Positions 1 through 8,171 of a stretch of DNA of 64,000 nucleotides are shown one piece after another. The translations under genes were made by a program, and so were the position numbers. This DNA comes from Geodermatophilus siccatus (lineage in GTDB: Bacteria; Actinomycetota; Actinomycetes; Mycobacteriales; Geodermatophilaceae): the NCBI RefSeq assembly GCF_900103785.1, contig NZ_FNHE01000011.1:124001-188000 (forward strand). Direction: 5' to 3'. The notes beneath the pieces are model-generated. The model was not told the origin of the DNA. It did not search any database and saw nothing but the letters and a program-made list of their open reading frames with translations. The stretch's first letter is position 1, and each line of letters opens with the position of its first letter.

Positions 1-721
1 TGACCACCAGCCCCTGGGAGACCCGGCCGGCGGGGTTGGCGGCCCGGAAGGCCCGCACGTGCGAGGCCTGGACCTCGGCGAAGTCCTCGGACTGCTCGGC
101 CTTGACCACGCTGGAGGTCAGGAAGTGCGTGCCGTGCTCGCCGGCCCACGCCGCCGAGCGCAGGCTGCCCCCGCCGTACCACATCCGGCCGGCCAGCCCG
201 GGGGACTGCGGCTGCACCCGGTCGGACCACTCCTCGACGACGCCCTCCCGGCCGACGAAGGTCGACGCCCGCTCGCCGCGGACGAACCGCAGCAGCCGCT
301 CCACGCGCGCGTAGCTGAAGTCCTCGCGGTCGGCGGTGTCGGGGTAGAGGGCGTCCTTCACGTCGTCCCAGTGCATCGGCGGGCCGACGCTGACGCCCGG
401 GTGGAGCCGCCCACCGGAGAGGACGTCGACGGTGGCGAGGTCCTCGGCCAGCCGCAGCGGGTTCTCCCACGCCAGCGGCGTGACGGCGGTGCCGAGCCCG
501 ATCCGGCGGGTGCGCTGGGTGAGCGCGGCGAGGACGGCGACCGGCGAGGAGATGCCCGGCTGCAGGTGCCGGTGGCGCAACCACGCGCTGTCGAACCCGA
601 GCTGCTCGCCGAGCTCGACCATCGCGAGGGTCGCCTCGTGCCCGGGGCCGGGGTCGGCCGGGTCGAAGGTGCCGATGGTCAGGAAGCCGAGCTGTTCCAG
701 CGGGGTCCCGGGGGCGGGCAT
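1..721 (-). CDS. LLM-class flavin-dependent oxidoreductase, C-terminus cut by window edge
   Basis: Reading the minus strand from the ATG at 721 gives an open frame of 240 codons that runs off the window start without a stop, so the 3' end is missing. It begins MPAPGTPLEQLGFLTIGTFD and contains the typical luciferase-like elements: LVELGEQLGFDSAW-type alpha helix, the RTRRIGLGTAVTPL strand, and the LATVDVLSGGRLHPGVSVG segment that forms part of the TIM-barrel flavin site. Family members are FMN or F420-dependent monooxygenases or reductases of unknown substrate. A GGAG-like ribosome site lies just upstream of the ATG. It stands alone at the edge, so operon context beyond the window is unknown. 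Family assignment is firm; substrate is not knowable here. Confidence 0.85.
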   Translation of the reverse strand, partial: MPAPGTPLEQLGFLTIGTFDPADPGPGHEATLAMVELGEQLGFDSAWLRHRHLQPGISSPVAVLAALTQRTRRIGLGTAVTPLAWENPLRLAEDLATVDVLSGGRLHPGVSVGPPMHWDDVKDALYPDTADREDFSYARVERLLRFVRGERASTFVGREGVVEEWSDRVQPQSPGLAGRMWYGGGSLRSAAWAGEHGTHFLTSSVVKAEQSEDFAEVQASHVRAFRAANPAGRVSQGLVV

Positions 722-1131
722 GGGGCGGCTCCTCGATCGGTGCGGTGGGTTCCGTTCCATCGTCGGTCAGTGGCCGACGACGTGCTCCTGCGCCCCGCCT
801 CCGGCCGGGAGACGTGGGTGGACGCGGTGCTGCCGCAGGTCCCGGGGTCGTCGGCTCGCCGGCTCGCCGGCTCGCCGGCTCTCCTGGTCTCCTGGTCGAC
901 GCCGACGGCCATGATCTCCTGCCGCCGCGGGCCGGGGACGGCGACGGCGACCTCGGTCTCCTCGCCGTGCTGCGCGACGAACCCCTGCAGCACCACCGGT
1001 CCGACCGTCCCGTTGGGGGATCCCTCACATGCACGGCCTGCGATCCGGCGGGGGTGTCACGATCGCCTCGGAACGCAGCGCCACGAGATCCTCGGGCGGC
1101 CCGAAGCCCGCGCCGATCCGAGGCCGGGCAC
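722..1131. other. 410-base stretch without a convincing gene
   Basis: Between two minus-strand genes. A minus-strand frame (about 996 down to 679) starts plausibly with VVLQGFVAQHGEETEVAV but turns into low-complexity arginine/serine-rich sequence after an 8-bp tandem repeat and overlaps the next gene. I see no family match. It may be the decayed remainder of a small gene; it may also be plain spacer. Confidence 0.4.
852..896. repeat. Two adjacent 8-bp tandem repeats
   Basis: Unit cggctcgc is present about four times (852-883, last copy altered to cggctctc) and is followed directly by two copies of ctcctggt (881-896). Eight is not a multiple of three, so copy changes would shift any reading frame through here; this fits non-coding or decaying DNA. 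Confidence 0.85.
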
Positions 1132-1695
1132 TCAGTGCCTGGTCTCGTACCTGGTCAGGAGCACGCCGTCGGGAAACGTCCGGGTCTCCACCAGGGTCAG
1201 GTTCACCCAGTTGTCCAGGGCCGTGAAGAACGGCGTGCCGCTGCCCACCAGGACCGGTGCGGTGGCCAGCACGTACTCGTCGATCAGCCCGGCCCGCATC
1301 GCCGCTGCGGCGAGGGTGGCGCCGCCGATGTCCATGGGGCCGCCATCCTCGGCCTTGAGCCGGGTGATCTCGGTGACCGCGTCGCCGGTGACCAGGCGGG
1401 TGTTCCAGTCGACCGTGCTGATCGTGGAGGAGAACACCACCTTCGGCATGTCCTGCCAGCGGCGGGCGAACTCGATCTCCGCCGGTGTGGCGCCGGGCTG
1501 CTGGTCGGCGGTCGGCCAGTGGGAACTCATCGTCTCCCACAGTCTGCGCCCGTACAGCGCCAGGTCGGTCGCTCCCACCCGGTCGGACCACCACTGGAAC
1601 AGCTCGTCGCTCGGCACGCTCCAGCCGAGGTCGTCGCCGGGCGCGGCGATGTAGCCGTCCAGGGACAGGTTCATGCCGAAGGTCAGTCTCCGCAT
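1132..1695 (-). CDS. RibD C-terminal/dihydrofolate-reductase-fold family protein
   Basis: 187 residues, starting MRRLTFGMNLSLDGYIAAPG, the hallmark N-terminus of the RibD_C (DHFR-like) family that uses NADPH. Further family elements are the LALYGRRLWETM segment, KVVFSSTIS strand, and the glycine-rich DIGGATLAAAAMRAGLIDEY motif that contacts the nucleotide, ending with GSGTPFF. Length is normal for the stand-alone family. These small cytoplasmic proteins are usually orphan reductases, not true folate or riboflavin enzymes. A second, broken member of the family lies at 14235. The gene stands alone; no operon partner is evident. Confidence 0.88.
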   Translation of the reverse strand: MRRLTFGMNLSLDGYIAAPGDDLGWSVPSDELFQWWSDRVGATDLALYGRRLWETMSSHWPTADQQPGATPAEIEFARRWQDMPKVVFSSTISTVDWNTRLVTGDAVTEITRLKAEDGGPMDIGGATLAAAAMRAGLIDEYVLATAPVLVGSGTPFFTALDNWVNLTLVETRTFPDGVLLTRYETRH

Positions 1696-2078
1696 GCGTC
1701 ACCCCCCGCGAGTCGGTGTTCGGCGTACAGACCAGCACGGCGCGGAGAAGTCATCGGTCAGGCCACACCGAGGGCCGGTTGACCACCACGCCAAGCGGAT
1801 GCTGCCTACGGAAGGGAACCCCTACGTACACCTGACACCGGGGCACCCGCACCGCCATCACCGTGACCAGCGGTGTTGCGGGTACCCGTACGGTGAAGCT
1901 CTCACCAGCCGGGGCCTGGACGTACACGCACTGAGCCCCAGCCAGATCGAGATCGAACCCTGCCGGGCAAGGCGCAGAAGGCGGCGGAACTGCAGCGGCT
2001 GCGGGCCCGCGAGGCGATGGACGCCGCCTACGAGGCCGAACTGCTGCTGGGCCCGGCCGACGAGCCGACTCACGGCTG
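1696..2078. other. Intergenic region with possible gene fragments
   Basis: 383 bases between the RibD-like gene and the MCGACG gene. Short open stretches exist on both strands (for example plus-strand 1835-1932, encoding about 30 residues after an in-frame stop), but none has a start, ribosome site and family match together. One better fragment is listed separately at 1960. Confidence 0.4.
1960..2058 (+). pseudogene. Possible remnant of a helical coding sequence
   Basis: The plus-strand frame reads LPGKAQKAAELQRLRAREAM followed by DAAYEAELLLG, a charged, strongly helical segment with codon use like real genes here (third-position G/C). No start precedes it and the frame soon becomes unlike protein. 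It resembles N-terminal helices of DUF222/HNH proteins, but that likeness is weak. I list it as a possible fragment only. Confidence 0.25.
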
Positions 2079-2567
2079 TCACGCTCGGGCCGCGAAGTGG
2101 AGGAGGTCGGTGAGCGCGGCCTCCGGCTCGGGCCCGAGGACGCCGACCTCCGCCGTCCCGGACGAGGGGTCGACGTGCGCCGCGCCGCCGTCGGAGAACT
2201 CCACCACTCCACCGGGCAGCGCCGCCGCGGTGATCGTCCCGATGCGGGCGGCCGCCGCCACCCAGACGGTGGCCGCCTGCCGGTCCCACCCGGCCGGCGC
2301 GGGCGCCCGGGCCCAGTGCTGCTCGCCCGGGGGCGCGCCGTCCCGCTCCACGGCCGCCCAGAGCTCGTCGAGCGAGGCCACCGGGCGGCTGGCCCCGGTC
2401 GCGGTGGCCAGCAGGTAGCCGCCGCGCCAGGGCGTGACCCGCAGCCGCCGGCCGGTCAGCAGCCGGCCGGCGGCACCGGCCCGGGCGGCCCGCTCCGCGG
2501 GACCGGCCCCGGCCAGCACGTCCTCCCACGGTGCGACGGCCCGGCCGCTGCCGCAGGCGCCGCACAC
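2079..2567 (-). CDS. Unknown protein with MCGACG N-terminus, in asparaginase operon
   Basis: 162 residues from a GTG start at 2567, only four bases after the stop of the deacetylase gene, so it is almost surely co-transcribed. The N-terminus MCGACGSGRAVAPWEDVL carries a CxxC pair that could be a partial zinc knuckle, followed by an Ala-rich helix, two short beta-rich stretches (GRRLRVTPWRGGYLLATATG) and a C-terminal region ending in LTDLLHFAARA. No signal peptide or membrane segment. I do not recognise the family. Its position as third gene after asparaginase and the PgdA-like enzyme suggests an accessory role there, which is inference. Confidence 0.65.
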   Translation of the reverse strand: MCGACGSGRAVAPWEDVLAGAGPAERAARAGAAGRLLTGRRLRVTPWRGGYLLATATGASRPVASLDELWAAVERDGAPPGEQHWARAPAPAGWDRQAATVWVAAAARIGTITAAALPGGVVEFSDGGAAHVDPSSGTAEVGVLGPEPEAALTDLLHFAARA

Positions 2568-2571
2568 CGCG

Positions 2572-3453
2572 TCAGGCCGGGCGGGGCGAGCGGCGCAGGA
2601 AGTCCTGCGCGATCTCGTCGAAGGTCACCCAGCGCACGCCGTCGTGGCCCTTGATGTGGGCGATGATCCGCTCCAGGGCCATCAGCACCTGCGGCCGCCC
2701 GGAGACGTCCGGGTGGATGGTCATCGTGAACACCGCGTAGTCCTGCTCGCGGTAGACCCAGTCGAACTGGTCGGTCCACATCTGCTCGATGTCGCGCGGG
2801 TTGACGAACCCGTGGCTGTTCGGGCTGGTCTTGACGAACATCATCGGCGGCAGGTCGTCGAGGTACCAGTTCGCCGGGATCTCCACCAGCTCGGTCTCCC
2901 GGCCGCGGACCAGCGGCTGCATCCACGTGTCGGCCGGCTGCGAGTAGTCGATCTTCGTCCAGCTGTCGCCGACGCGGACGTAGTAGGGCTCGAAGTCGCG
3001 GTGCATGAGCGAGTGGTCGTAGGTGATGCCCCGCTCCAGCAGCAGCTCGTTGGTGACGGGGGAGAACTCCCACCACGGCGCGACGTACCCGGTGGGACGG
3101 CGTCCGGCCCGCTTCTCGATGAGCTCGATGCAGCGGTCGAGCACCGCCGACTCCTGCTCGCGGGTCATCGCGATCGGGTTCTCGTGGCTGTAGCCGTGCA
3201 CGCCGATCTCGTGGCCGGCCGCCACGCAGGCGTCGAACTGCTCCGGGAACGTGTCGATGGAGTGGCCCGGCCAGAAGAACGTCTGGGTCAGCCCCTCGCG
3301 GCGGAACAACTCGAGGATGCGCGGCACGCCCACCTCGCCGGCGAACAGCCCGCGGGAGATGTCGTCGGGGGAGTCCTCCCCGCCGTAGGACCCCAGCCAC
3401 CCGGCGACGGCGTCGATGTCGACGCCGAAGGACACGAAGATCTCCTTGGCCAT
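2572..3453 (-). CDS. Polysaccharide deacetylase, PgdA/cyclic-imide-hydrolase type
   Basis: 293 residues, full length. The N-terminus [20 protein letters not shown] closely recalls the Helicobacter pylori PgdA (HP0310) and the related cyclic imidases, a distinct NodB-fold subgroup lacking signal peptides. The metal site is visible as Asp14 (VDID) and His86/His90 in [11 protein letters not shown]; the family also shares [16 protein letters not shown] and [16 protein letters not shown]. Known members either deacetylate peptidoglycan or open cyclic imides such as succinimide to half-amides. With no export signal and an upstream asparaginase on the same transcript, a cytoplasmic amidohydrolase role looks as likely as cell-wall editing; this is inference. 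Start ATG at 3453 has GAGAACGG-like upstream purines. Confidence 0.88.
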   Translation of the reverse strand: MAKEIFVSFGVDIDAVAGWLGSYGGEDSPDDISRGLFAGEVGVPRILELFRREGLTQTFFWPGHSIDTFPEQFDACVAAGHEIGVHGYSHENPIAMTREQESAVLDRCIELIEKRAGRRPTGYVAPWWEFSPVTNELLLERGITYDHSLMHRDFEPYYVRVGDSWTKIDYSQPADTWMQPLVRGRETELVEIPANWYLDDLPPMMFVKTSPNSHGFVNPRDIEQMWTDQFDWVYREQDYAVFTMTIHPDVSGRPQVLMALERIIAHIKGHDGVRWVTFDEIAQDFLRRSPRPA

Positions 3454-3481
3454 GCCCGTTCTCCCCTCGATGTGTCGGTGC

Positions 3482-4444
3482 TCACAGCCGGCCGGCGAGG
3501 ACCCGCCCCGGGTCCCGCGGGTCCAGCGCCAGGGCGGCGGCCAGCAGCAGCCGCCCCTGCCACGGGCTCAGGTCGCCGCCGAACAGGGCGCCGTCGCGCG
3601 CCAGGCTCGCCCCGCCCCCGGCGTAGAGGGGGGCGACCGGACCCGACGGCACCCGCGAGCACACCAGGACCGGCACGCCGCCCGCCACCAGCTCGGCCGC
3701 CGCCGCAGCCACCGGCGGCGGGACGTTGCCCGCCCCGAAGGCCTCCAGCACGACCCCGGCGGCGCCGGCCGCGACCGCGGCGCGCAGCAGGGCGTCGTCC
3801 GACCCCTGGGCGCAGGCGACGACGTCGACCCGCGGCAGGTCGGCGGCCAGGTCCAGCGGCAGCGCGGGCGGCCGCGGCGGCCGCCCCAGGGGGACGACGG
3901 CCCCGCCCGCGACCCGCAGCACCGGTCCGCGGCCGGGAGCGCCGAAGGCCGCGCCGCGCAAGGTCTCGACCTTGCGCACCCCGCGCGCGGCGAAGACCAG
4001 GCCGTCGAAGGCCAGCAGCGCACCGAGGTCCCGGGCCGCGGGGTCGGCGGCGACCCGGAGCGCGTCGGCGAGGTTCGCCGGACCGTCGGGGGCCGGCGCG
4101 TCGAACGGCCGCTGCGCGCCGGTGAAGACCACCGGCCGCGGGTCGTCGTGCACCAGGTCGGCCAGGAACGCCGACTCCTCCATCGTGTCCGTGCCGTGGG
4201 TGACGACGACGCCGTCGACGCCGCCGGCCAGGTGCTCCCGCACCTCGCGGAGCAGCCCCCGCACGTCGGCGCCCGTGAGCGCGAAGCTCGGCACCGTCGT
4301 GAGGTCGCTGACGGTGACCTCCAGGCCCGGGAGCGGCCCGGCCGCGGCCAGCAGCTCGGCGGCCGGCGTGGTGGCCGACAGGCCGTCGTCGGTGCGGCGG
4401 CTGGCGATCGTGCCCCCGGTCGCCAGCAGGTGGACCCGTGCCAC
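3482..4444 (-). CDS. L-asparaginase, type I/II (Asn/Gln amidohydrolase) fold
   Basis: 320 residues from GTG 4444, preceded by GGGAGGGTGCC. Both catalytic threonine motifs are intact: ATGGTIAS with Thr12, and HGTDTMEE with Thr85-Asp86; Lys158 in ARGVRKVE fits the third conserved position. No signal peptide, so the enzyme should be cytoplasmic, hydrolysing L-asparagine to aspartate and ammonia. It is the first gene of a minus-strand operon, 28 bases before the PgdA-like gene. A longer frame extends upstream but lacks similarity to the family, so I chose the GTG that puts the GGTIAS motif at its usual distance. The C-terminal half is very Ala/Gly/Pro-rich, common in this genome. Confidence 0.9.
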   Translation of the reverse strand: MARVHLLATGGTIASRRTDDGLSATTPAAELLAAAGPLPGLEVTVSDLTTVPSFALTGADVRGLLREVREHLAGGVDGVVVTHGTDTMEESAFLADLVHDDPRPVVFTGAQRPFDAPAPDGPANLADALRVAADPAARDLGALLAFDGLVFAARGVRKVETLRGAAFGAPGRGPVLRVAGGAVVPLGRPPRPPALPLDLAADLPRVDVVACAQGSDDALLRAAVAAGAAGVVLEAFGAGNVPPPVAAAAAELVAGGVPVLVCSRVPSGPVAPLYAGGGASLARDGALFGGDLSPWQGRLLLAAALALDPRDPGRVLAGRL

Positions 4445-4587
4445 GGCACCCTCCCGTCCTCGCACCCGACCTCCCGCAGCGGCCCCAGGTGACCACGGCG
4501 CGCCGAGCGACGCACCTCGGGGAGCGGTGTGAGCGGACCCACCCTCGGTGCTGACCTGCGTCGTTGCCGGACCGGTCCGTCCCGGGC

Positions 4588-4618
4588 TTGACGATGGTCG
4601 GCGGGACTCACTTAGAGT
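4588..4618 (+). promoter_or_regulatory. Candidate sigma-70-like promoter
   Basis: TTGACG at 4588-4593 and TAGAGT at 4613-4618 with a 19-base spacer, about 220 bases before the ferric-reductase-like gene. Spacing is slightly long and the call rests on hexamer match only. Confidence 0.35.
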
Positions 4619-4791
4619 TCTCGTCCGGACACCGCCCGTCATGGGGGGCCGCACGCCGCGAGGGCCACGGGGCTCTCGCGTCGCGCGGTGCGGGGGTGGC
4701 CCGCCGGAGCGCCCCGTCGCCCGGACGACCGCCGCCCGGGTGTTCGGAGCCCGGGCGCGCCCGACGCCCGCACGCACTGGAGAACGCCTTC

Positions 4792-4842
4792 ATGCACCAC
4801 CCTGCCCTCCGGCGTCCCACCACCGCGGGAGCCCGCCGGTGA
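4792..4842 (+). CDS. Possible 16-codon leader peptide before ferric-reductase gene
   Basis: ATG at 4792 is preceded by GGAG at a proper distance and opens MHHPALRRPTTAGARR followed by a TGA that overlaps the GTG of the downstream gene (GTGA). The arrangement would allow translational coupling. The peptide is His/Pro/Arg-rich without similarity I know. It could equally be a chance frame; conservation of the ATG and overlap in relatives would decide. Confidence 0.3.
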   Translation: MHHPALRRPTTAGARR

Positions 4843-6236
4843 CGACGGTCCTCGACCGGCCGCGCGTCTCGGACCTCACCGGCGAGATCCCCGTGCCGGT
4901 CACCCGCCGGGCCGCGCCCTCGACCCGCGCACAGGCGGTGGCGTGGACGGCGCTGCACGCGTTGCTCGCCGCCGCCCCGCTGGCCCTCTGCGCCACCGCC
5001 GTCCGGCCCGGGCGCGGCTTCCTCGTCGACCTCTCCGTGGCGCTGGGCTTCCTGGCCCTCTCGGTGATGGGGCTGCAGTTCGCCCTGGCCGCGCGGTTCT
5101 CCCGCGCCACGGCGCCGTTCGGCATCGACGCCGTCCTGCGCTACCACAAGCAGATGTCGGCGCTGTCCGTCCTCGCGGCGTTCGGGCACCCGGCGCTGCT
5201 GTTCCTCGCCGACGACCGGTACCTGGTGCTGCTCGACGTCGTGGACGCGCCGCTGCGGGCCCAGTTCGCCTGGCTGTCGGTGCTGGCGCTCGGGCTGCTC
5301 ATGGTGACCTCGATCTGGCGGCGGGCGCTGCGGATCCCGTACCAGGTCTGGCACGTGCTGCACTCGCTCCTCGGCGTCACCATCGTGCTGGCCGGCCTGG
5401 GGCACGCCTTCCTCGTGGACAACTGGATGAGCGCTCCGTGGGTGCGGCTGGGGTGGCTCGTCTACGCCACGGCGTTCCTGTGGCTGGCGGTGTGGGTCCG
5501 GCTGGTCAAGCCGCTGCGGCTGTGGCGCCGTCCCTGGCGGGTGGTGGAGCTGTGGCCCGAGCCCGGCGGCGCCGTGACCGTCGGCCTGGAGCCCGCGCAC
5601 CGGCACGGCGGGCGGCCGTGGTCGTTCACGGCCGGGCAGTTCGCCTGGATCCTCCCCGGCCGGGTGCCCTTCACCCCGACCTACCACCCGTTCTCGATCT
5701 CCTCGAGCGCGCTGCGCCCCCGCGTGGAGTTCACCATCAAGCAGGTCGGCGACTTCACCTCCTCCATCCGCCGGCTGCGGGTGGGTGACACCGTCTACGT
5801 CGACGGTCCGCACGGCTCGTTCACCCTCGACCGGCACCCGGGCATGGGCTACGTCCTCCTGGCCACGGGCGTCGGCGTCACGCCGTTCCTCAGCATGCTG
5901 GCCACGCTGGCCGACCAGGGCGACCGGCGCCCGGTGTGGCTGTTCCTCGGCAACCGCAGCGAGGACCAGATCACCGGCATCCGCCAGCTCGAGCGGCTGA
6001 AGGGCCGGCTGGACCTGCGGGTGGTGCACGTGATCAGCCGGGCGTCCGAGGGCTGGCCGGGCGAGCGCGGCCGCATCGACGCCGCGCTGCTGGCCCGCCA
6101 CCTGCCGCCGCACGCCCGCTCGCTGCAGTACTTCGTCTGCTCCCGCGAGGAGACGGTGCGGGCGGTCCGTGCCTCGCTCGGCGAGCTCGGCGTGCCCGCG
6201 GACCGGGTGCACAGCGAGCAGTTCGGGATGGTCTGA
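4839..6236 (+). CDS. Ferric-reductase-like transmembrane flavohaem protein with FAD/NAD domain
   Basis: 465 residues from GTG 4839. The N-terminal half is a ferric-reductase-like membrane domain: helices near residues 30-55, 60-85, 95-125, 135-160, 165-190 and 200-225, with paired histidines (YHKQM, FGHPALL, WHVLHSLLG, LGHAFL) suited to bind two haems. After residue about 235 comes a ferredoxin-reductase unit: FTAGQFAWI, the FAD motif YHPFSISSS, GPHGSF, and the NAD(P) motif LLATGVGVTPFLSML, ending SEQFGMV. It should move electrons from cytosolic NAD(P)H across the membrane, to ferric iron or oxygen. The upstream frame is open further, but the family begins near here. A tiny membrane ORF follows at once. 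Confidence 0.88.
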   Translation: MTTVLDRPRVSDLTGEIPVPVTRRAAPSTRAQAVAWTALHALLAAAPLALCATAVRPGRGFLVDLSVALGFLALSVMGLQFALAARFSRATAPFGIDAVLRYHKQMSALSVLAAFGHPALLFLADDRYLVLLDVVDAPLRAQFAWLSVLALGLLMVTSIWRRALRIPYQVWHVLHSLLGVTIVLAGLGHAFLVDNWMSAPWVRLGWLVYATAFLWLAVWVRLVKPLRLWRRPWRVVELWPEPGGAVTVGLEPAHRHGGRPWSFTAGQFAWILPGRVPFTPTYHPFSISSSALRPRVEFTIKQVGDFTSSIRRLRVGDTVYVDGPHGSFTLDRHPGMGYVLLATGVGVTPFLSMLATLADQGDRRPVWLFLGNRSEDQITGIRQLERLKGRLDLRVVHVISRASEGWPGERGRIDAALLARHLPPHARSLQYFVCSREETVRAVRASLGELGVPADRVHSEQFGMV

Positions 6237-6237
6237 C

Positions 6238-6318
6238 GTGCGTGCCGACGGACCGGCCTGGGTGGTCAGCGGCGTGCTGCTGGCCCTCTGCGTGCTCTGG
6301 GCGCTCCTGCAGACCTGA
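6238..6318 (+). CDS. 26-residue single-span membrane peptide
   Basis: GTG at 6238 begins one base after the stop of the ferric-reductase-like gene. The peptide MRADGPAWVVSGVLLALCVL continues WALLQT and stops at 6318. It has a short charged N-terminus and one hydrophobic span of about 18 residues, the usual shape of small regulatory or assembly subunits of membrane enzymes. It is too short for standard gene finders. Immediate adjacency supports a partner role with the reductase, but this is inference; there is no separate ribosome site, so translation would depend on coupling. Confidence 0.45.
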   Translation: MRADGPAWVVSGVLLALCVLWALLQT

Positions 6319-6395
6319 CGCGTCCGGGGAGCGCGGTCGCGGGCACTGTGCCGACAATCCACCACGGAACCGTCCGCACAGCCTGAGGAGACCCG

Positions 6396-7961
6396 GTGGC
6401 GACCTTCAGCTCCGCCCCGCTGACCCCGACCGCCTTCCTCGACCGCTCCGCGCGGGTGTTCCCCGAGCGCACCGCGGTGGTCGACGGTGACCGGCGGTTC
6501 ACCTACCGGGAGTTCGCCGACCGCTCGCGCCGGCTCGCCGGGGCCCTGGCCGCCCGGGGCGTGTCGCCCGGGGACCGGGTCGCTGCGCTGTGCACGAACA
6601 GCTCGGCGATGCTCGAGCTGCACAACGGCGTGCCGTGGGCCGGTGCGGTCCTGGTCCCGCTCAACACGCGGCTGAAGGCGGGCGAGCTGGAGTACATCCT
6701 GCGGCACTCCGGCGCCGCGGTCCTCGTCGCCGACGCCGCGTTCGCCGCGACCGCCACCGAGGTCGCCGCGGCGGTGGGGATCCCGGTCGTGGTGGCCGGC
6801 GGCGAGGCCGACGAGTACGAGCGGTGGCTGACCTCGGCCGAGCCGCTGGCCCGGCCCTGCGACGACGAGTGGGCGCTGCTGGCGCTCAACTACACCTCCG
6901 GCACGACCGGCCGGCCCAAGGGCGTCATGTACAGCCACCGGGGCGCCTACCTGCAGGCGATGGCGATGGCGCTGCACACCGGGCTGGCACCCGGCAGCCA
7001 GTACCTGTGGACGCTGCCGATGTTCCACTGCGACGGCTGGTGCTTCCCCTGGGCGGTGTCGGCCGGCGGCGCCACCCACGTGTGCCTGCCCCGGGTCGAG
7101 CCCGCCCGCATCTGGCAGCTGCTGCGCACCGAGGGCATCACCCACTTCAGCGCGGCGCCCACCGTGCTGACCATGATCGCCAGCGCCGAGGAGGCGGAGG
7201 CCGGCCCGGTCTCCCCGCGGGTCGCGGTGCAGACCGGCGGTGCGCCGCCCACCCCGACCCTGCTGGCCCGGATGTCCGCGCTGGACATGGACGTCACCCA
7301 CCTCTACGGGCTCACCGAGACCTACGGGCCGGTGGCGGTCAACCAGTGGCACCCGGAGTGGGACGACCTCCCGGACGAGCGGCAGGCCGAGCTCAAGGCC
7401 CGGCAGGGTGTCGCCAACGTGGTCGCCGAGCCGCTGCGGGTGGTGGGGGAGGACGGCGCGGACGTGCCCCGCGACGGGGAGACGATCGGGGAGATCGTCG
7501 CCCGCGGGAACGACGTCATGCTCGGCTACTACCAGGACGAGGAGGCGACGGCGAAGGCGACGCTGCCGGGGCCGGACGGCGGACCCGGCTGGTTCCGCAC
7601 CGGGGACCTCGCGGTCGTCCACCCGGACGGCTACCTCGAGATCCGGGACCGCAGCAAGGACATCATCATCTCCGGCGGCGAGAACATCTCCTCGGTGGAG
7701 GTCGAGCGGGCCCTGGACGCCCACCCCGCCGTCCTGGAGTCCGCCGTGGTCGCCGAGCCCCACGAGAAGTGGGGGGAGGTCCCGGTCGCCCACGTGACGC
7801 TGCGGCCCGGTGGCGAGGTCACCGACGAGGAGCTCGCGGCCTTCGTGCGGTCGCGGCTGGCCGGGTTCAAGGTCCCCAAGCGGTTCGTCTACGGCGACCT
7901 GCCGAAGACCTCCACCGGCAAGGTGCAGAAGAACCTGCTGCGCGAGCGATCCTCCGGCTGA
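6396..7961 (+). CDS. Acyl-CoA synthetase (AMP-forming), fatty-acid type
   Basis: 521 residues from GTG 6396 with GGAG seven bases upstream. The adenylate-forming motifs are complete: phosphate loop YTSGTTGRPKGVMYSH near 168, A5 segment YGLTETYGP near 305, GWFRTGDLAVVHPDGYLEIRD near 390-410, hinge RSKDIIISGGENIS, and the catalytic lysine in KTSTGKVQKN close to the C-terminus. It activates a carboxylate with ATP to an acyl-AMP and then forms the CoA thioester in the cytoplasm. The FHCDGWCFPWAVSAGGATH segment is typical of medium/long-chain or aryl acid ligases. Chain length cannot be read from sequence. Its transcript ends at the strong hairpin at 8082. Confidence 0.92.
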   Translation: MATFSSAPLTPTAFLDRSARVFPERTAVVDGDRRFTYREFADRSRRLAGALAARGVSPGDRVAALCTNSSAMLELHNGVPWAGAVLVPLNTRLKAGELEYILRHSGAAVLVADAAFAATATEVAAAVGIPVVVAGGEADEYERWLTSAEPLARPCDDEWALLALNYTSGTTGRPKGVMYSHRGAYLQAMAMALHTGLAPGSQYLWTLPMFHCDGWCFPWAVSAGGATHVCLPRVEPARIWQLLRTEGITHFSAAPTVLTMIASAEEAEAGPVSPRVAVQTGGAPPTPTLLARMSALDMDVTHLYGLTETYGPVAVNQWHPEWDDLPDERQAELKARQGVANVVAEPLRVVGEDGADVPRDGETIGEIVARGNDVMLGYYQDEEATAKATLPGPDGGPGWFRTGDLAVVHPDGYLEIRDRSKDIIISGGENISSVEVERALDAHPAVLESAVVAEPHEKWGEVPVAHVTLRPGGEVTDEELAAFVRSRLAGFKVPKRFVYGDLPKTSTGKVQKNLLRERSSG

Positions 7962-8081
7962 CCGCGGATCAGGTGTCGCCCGGGGGCGCAGGCGTCCCCG
8001 GAGAGGCGTCGTGCCGAGTGGCCGCCGCCGGAGGGCCGGCAGCGGCCAATGACGGCCCACGGGCCAGCGGGGTGTCGTACC

Positions 8082-8135
8082 CCGCGGGAGCTCCGCCCCT
8101 GCTTCCCGGTGGAAGCAGGGGCGGAGCTCCCGCGG
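8082..8135. terminator. Perfect 25-bp stem, 4-base loop, between convergent genes
   Basis: Arms 8082-8106 and 8111-8135 are exact reverse complements; the loop is cggt. It sits between the ends of the acyl-CoA synthetase (plus) and the nitrile hydratase operon (minus), so it likely terminates both. There is no T-run on either side, as is common in high-GC actinobacteria. Confidence 0.85.
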
Positions 8136-8171
8136 AGTGGTGGTGCTCAGCCGGGCCTCGGGACGCCGCTG

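Noticed and set aside
59-1782. Long open frames on the plus strand opposite the first genes
   Set aside because: Arg/Gly/Pro-rich sequence typical of antisense frames in very GC-rich DNA; the minus strand carries recognisable families over the same bases.
4608-8060. 1150-codon open frame antisense to the ferric reductase and acyl-CoA synthetase
   Set aside because: No family likeness, strongly biased to His/Gly/Arg/Gln, and fully opposite two well-identified genes.
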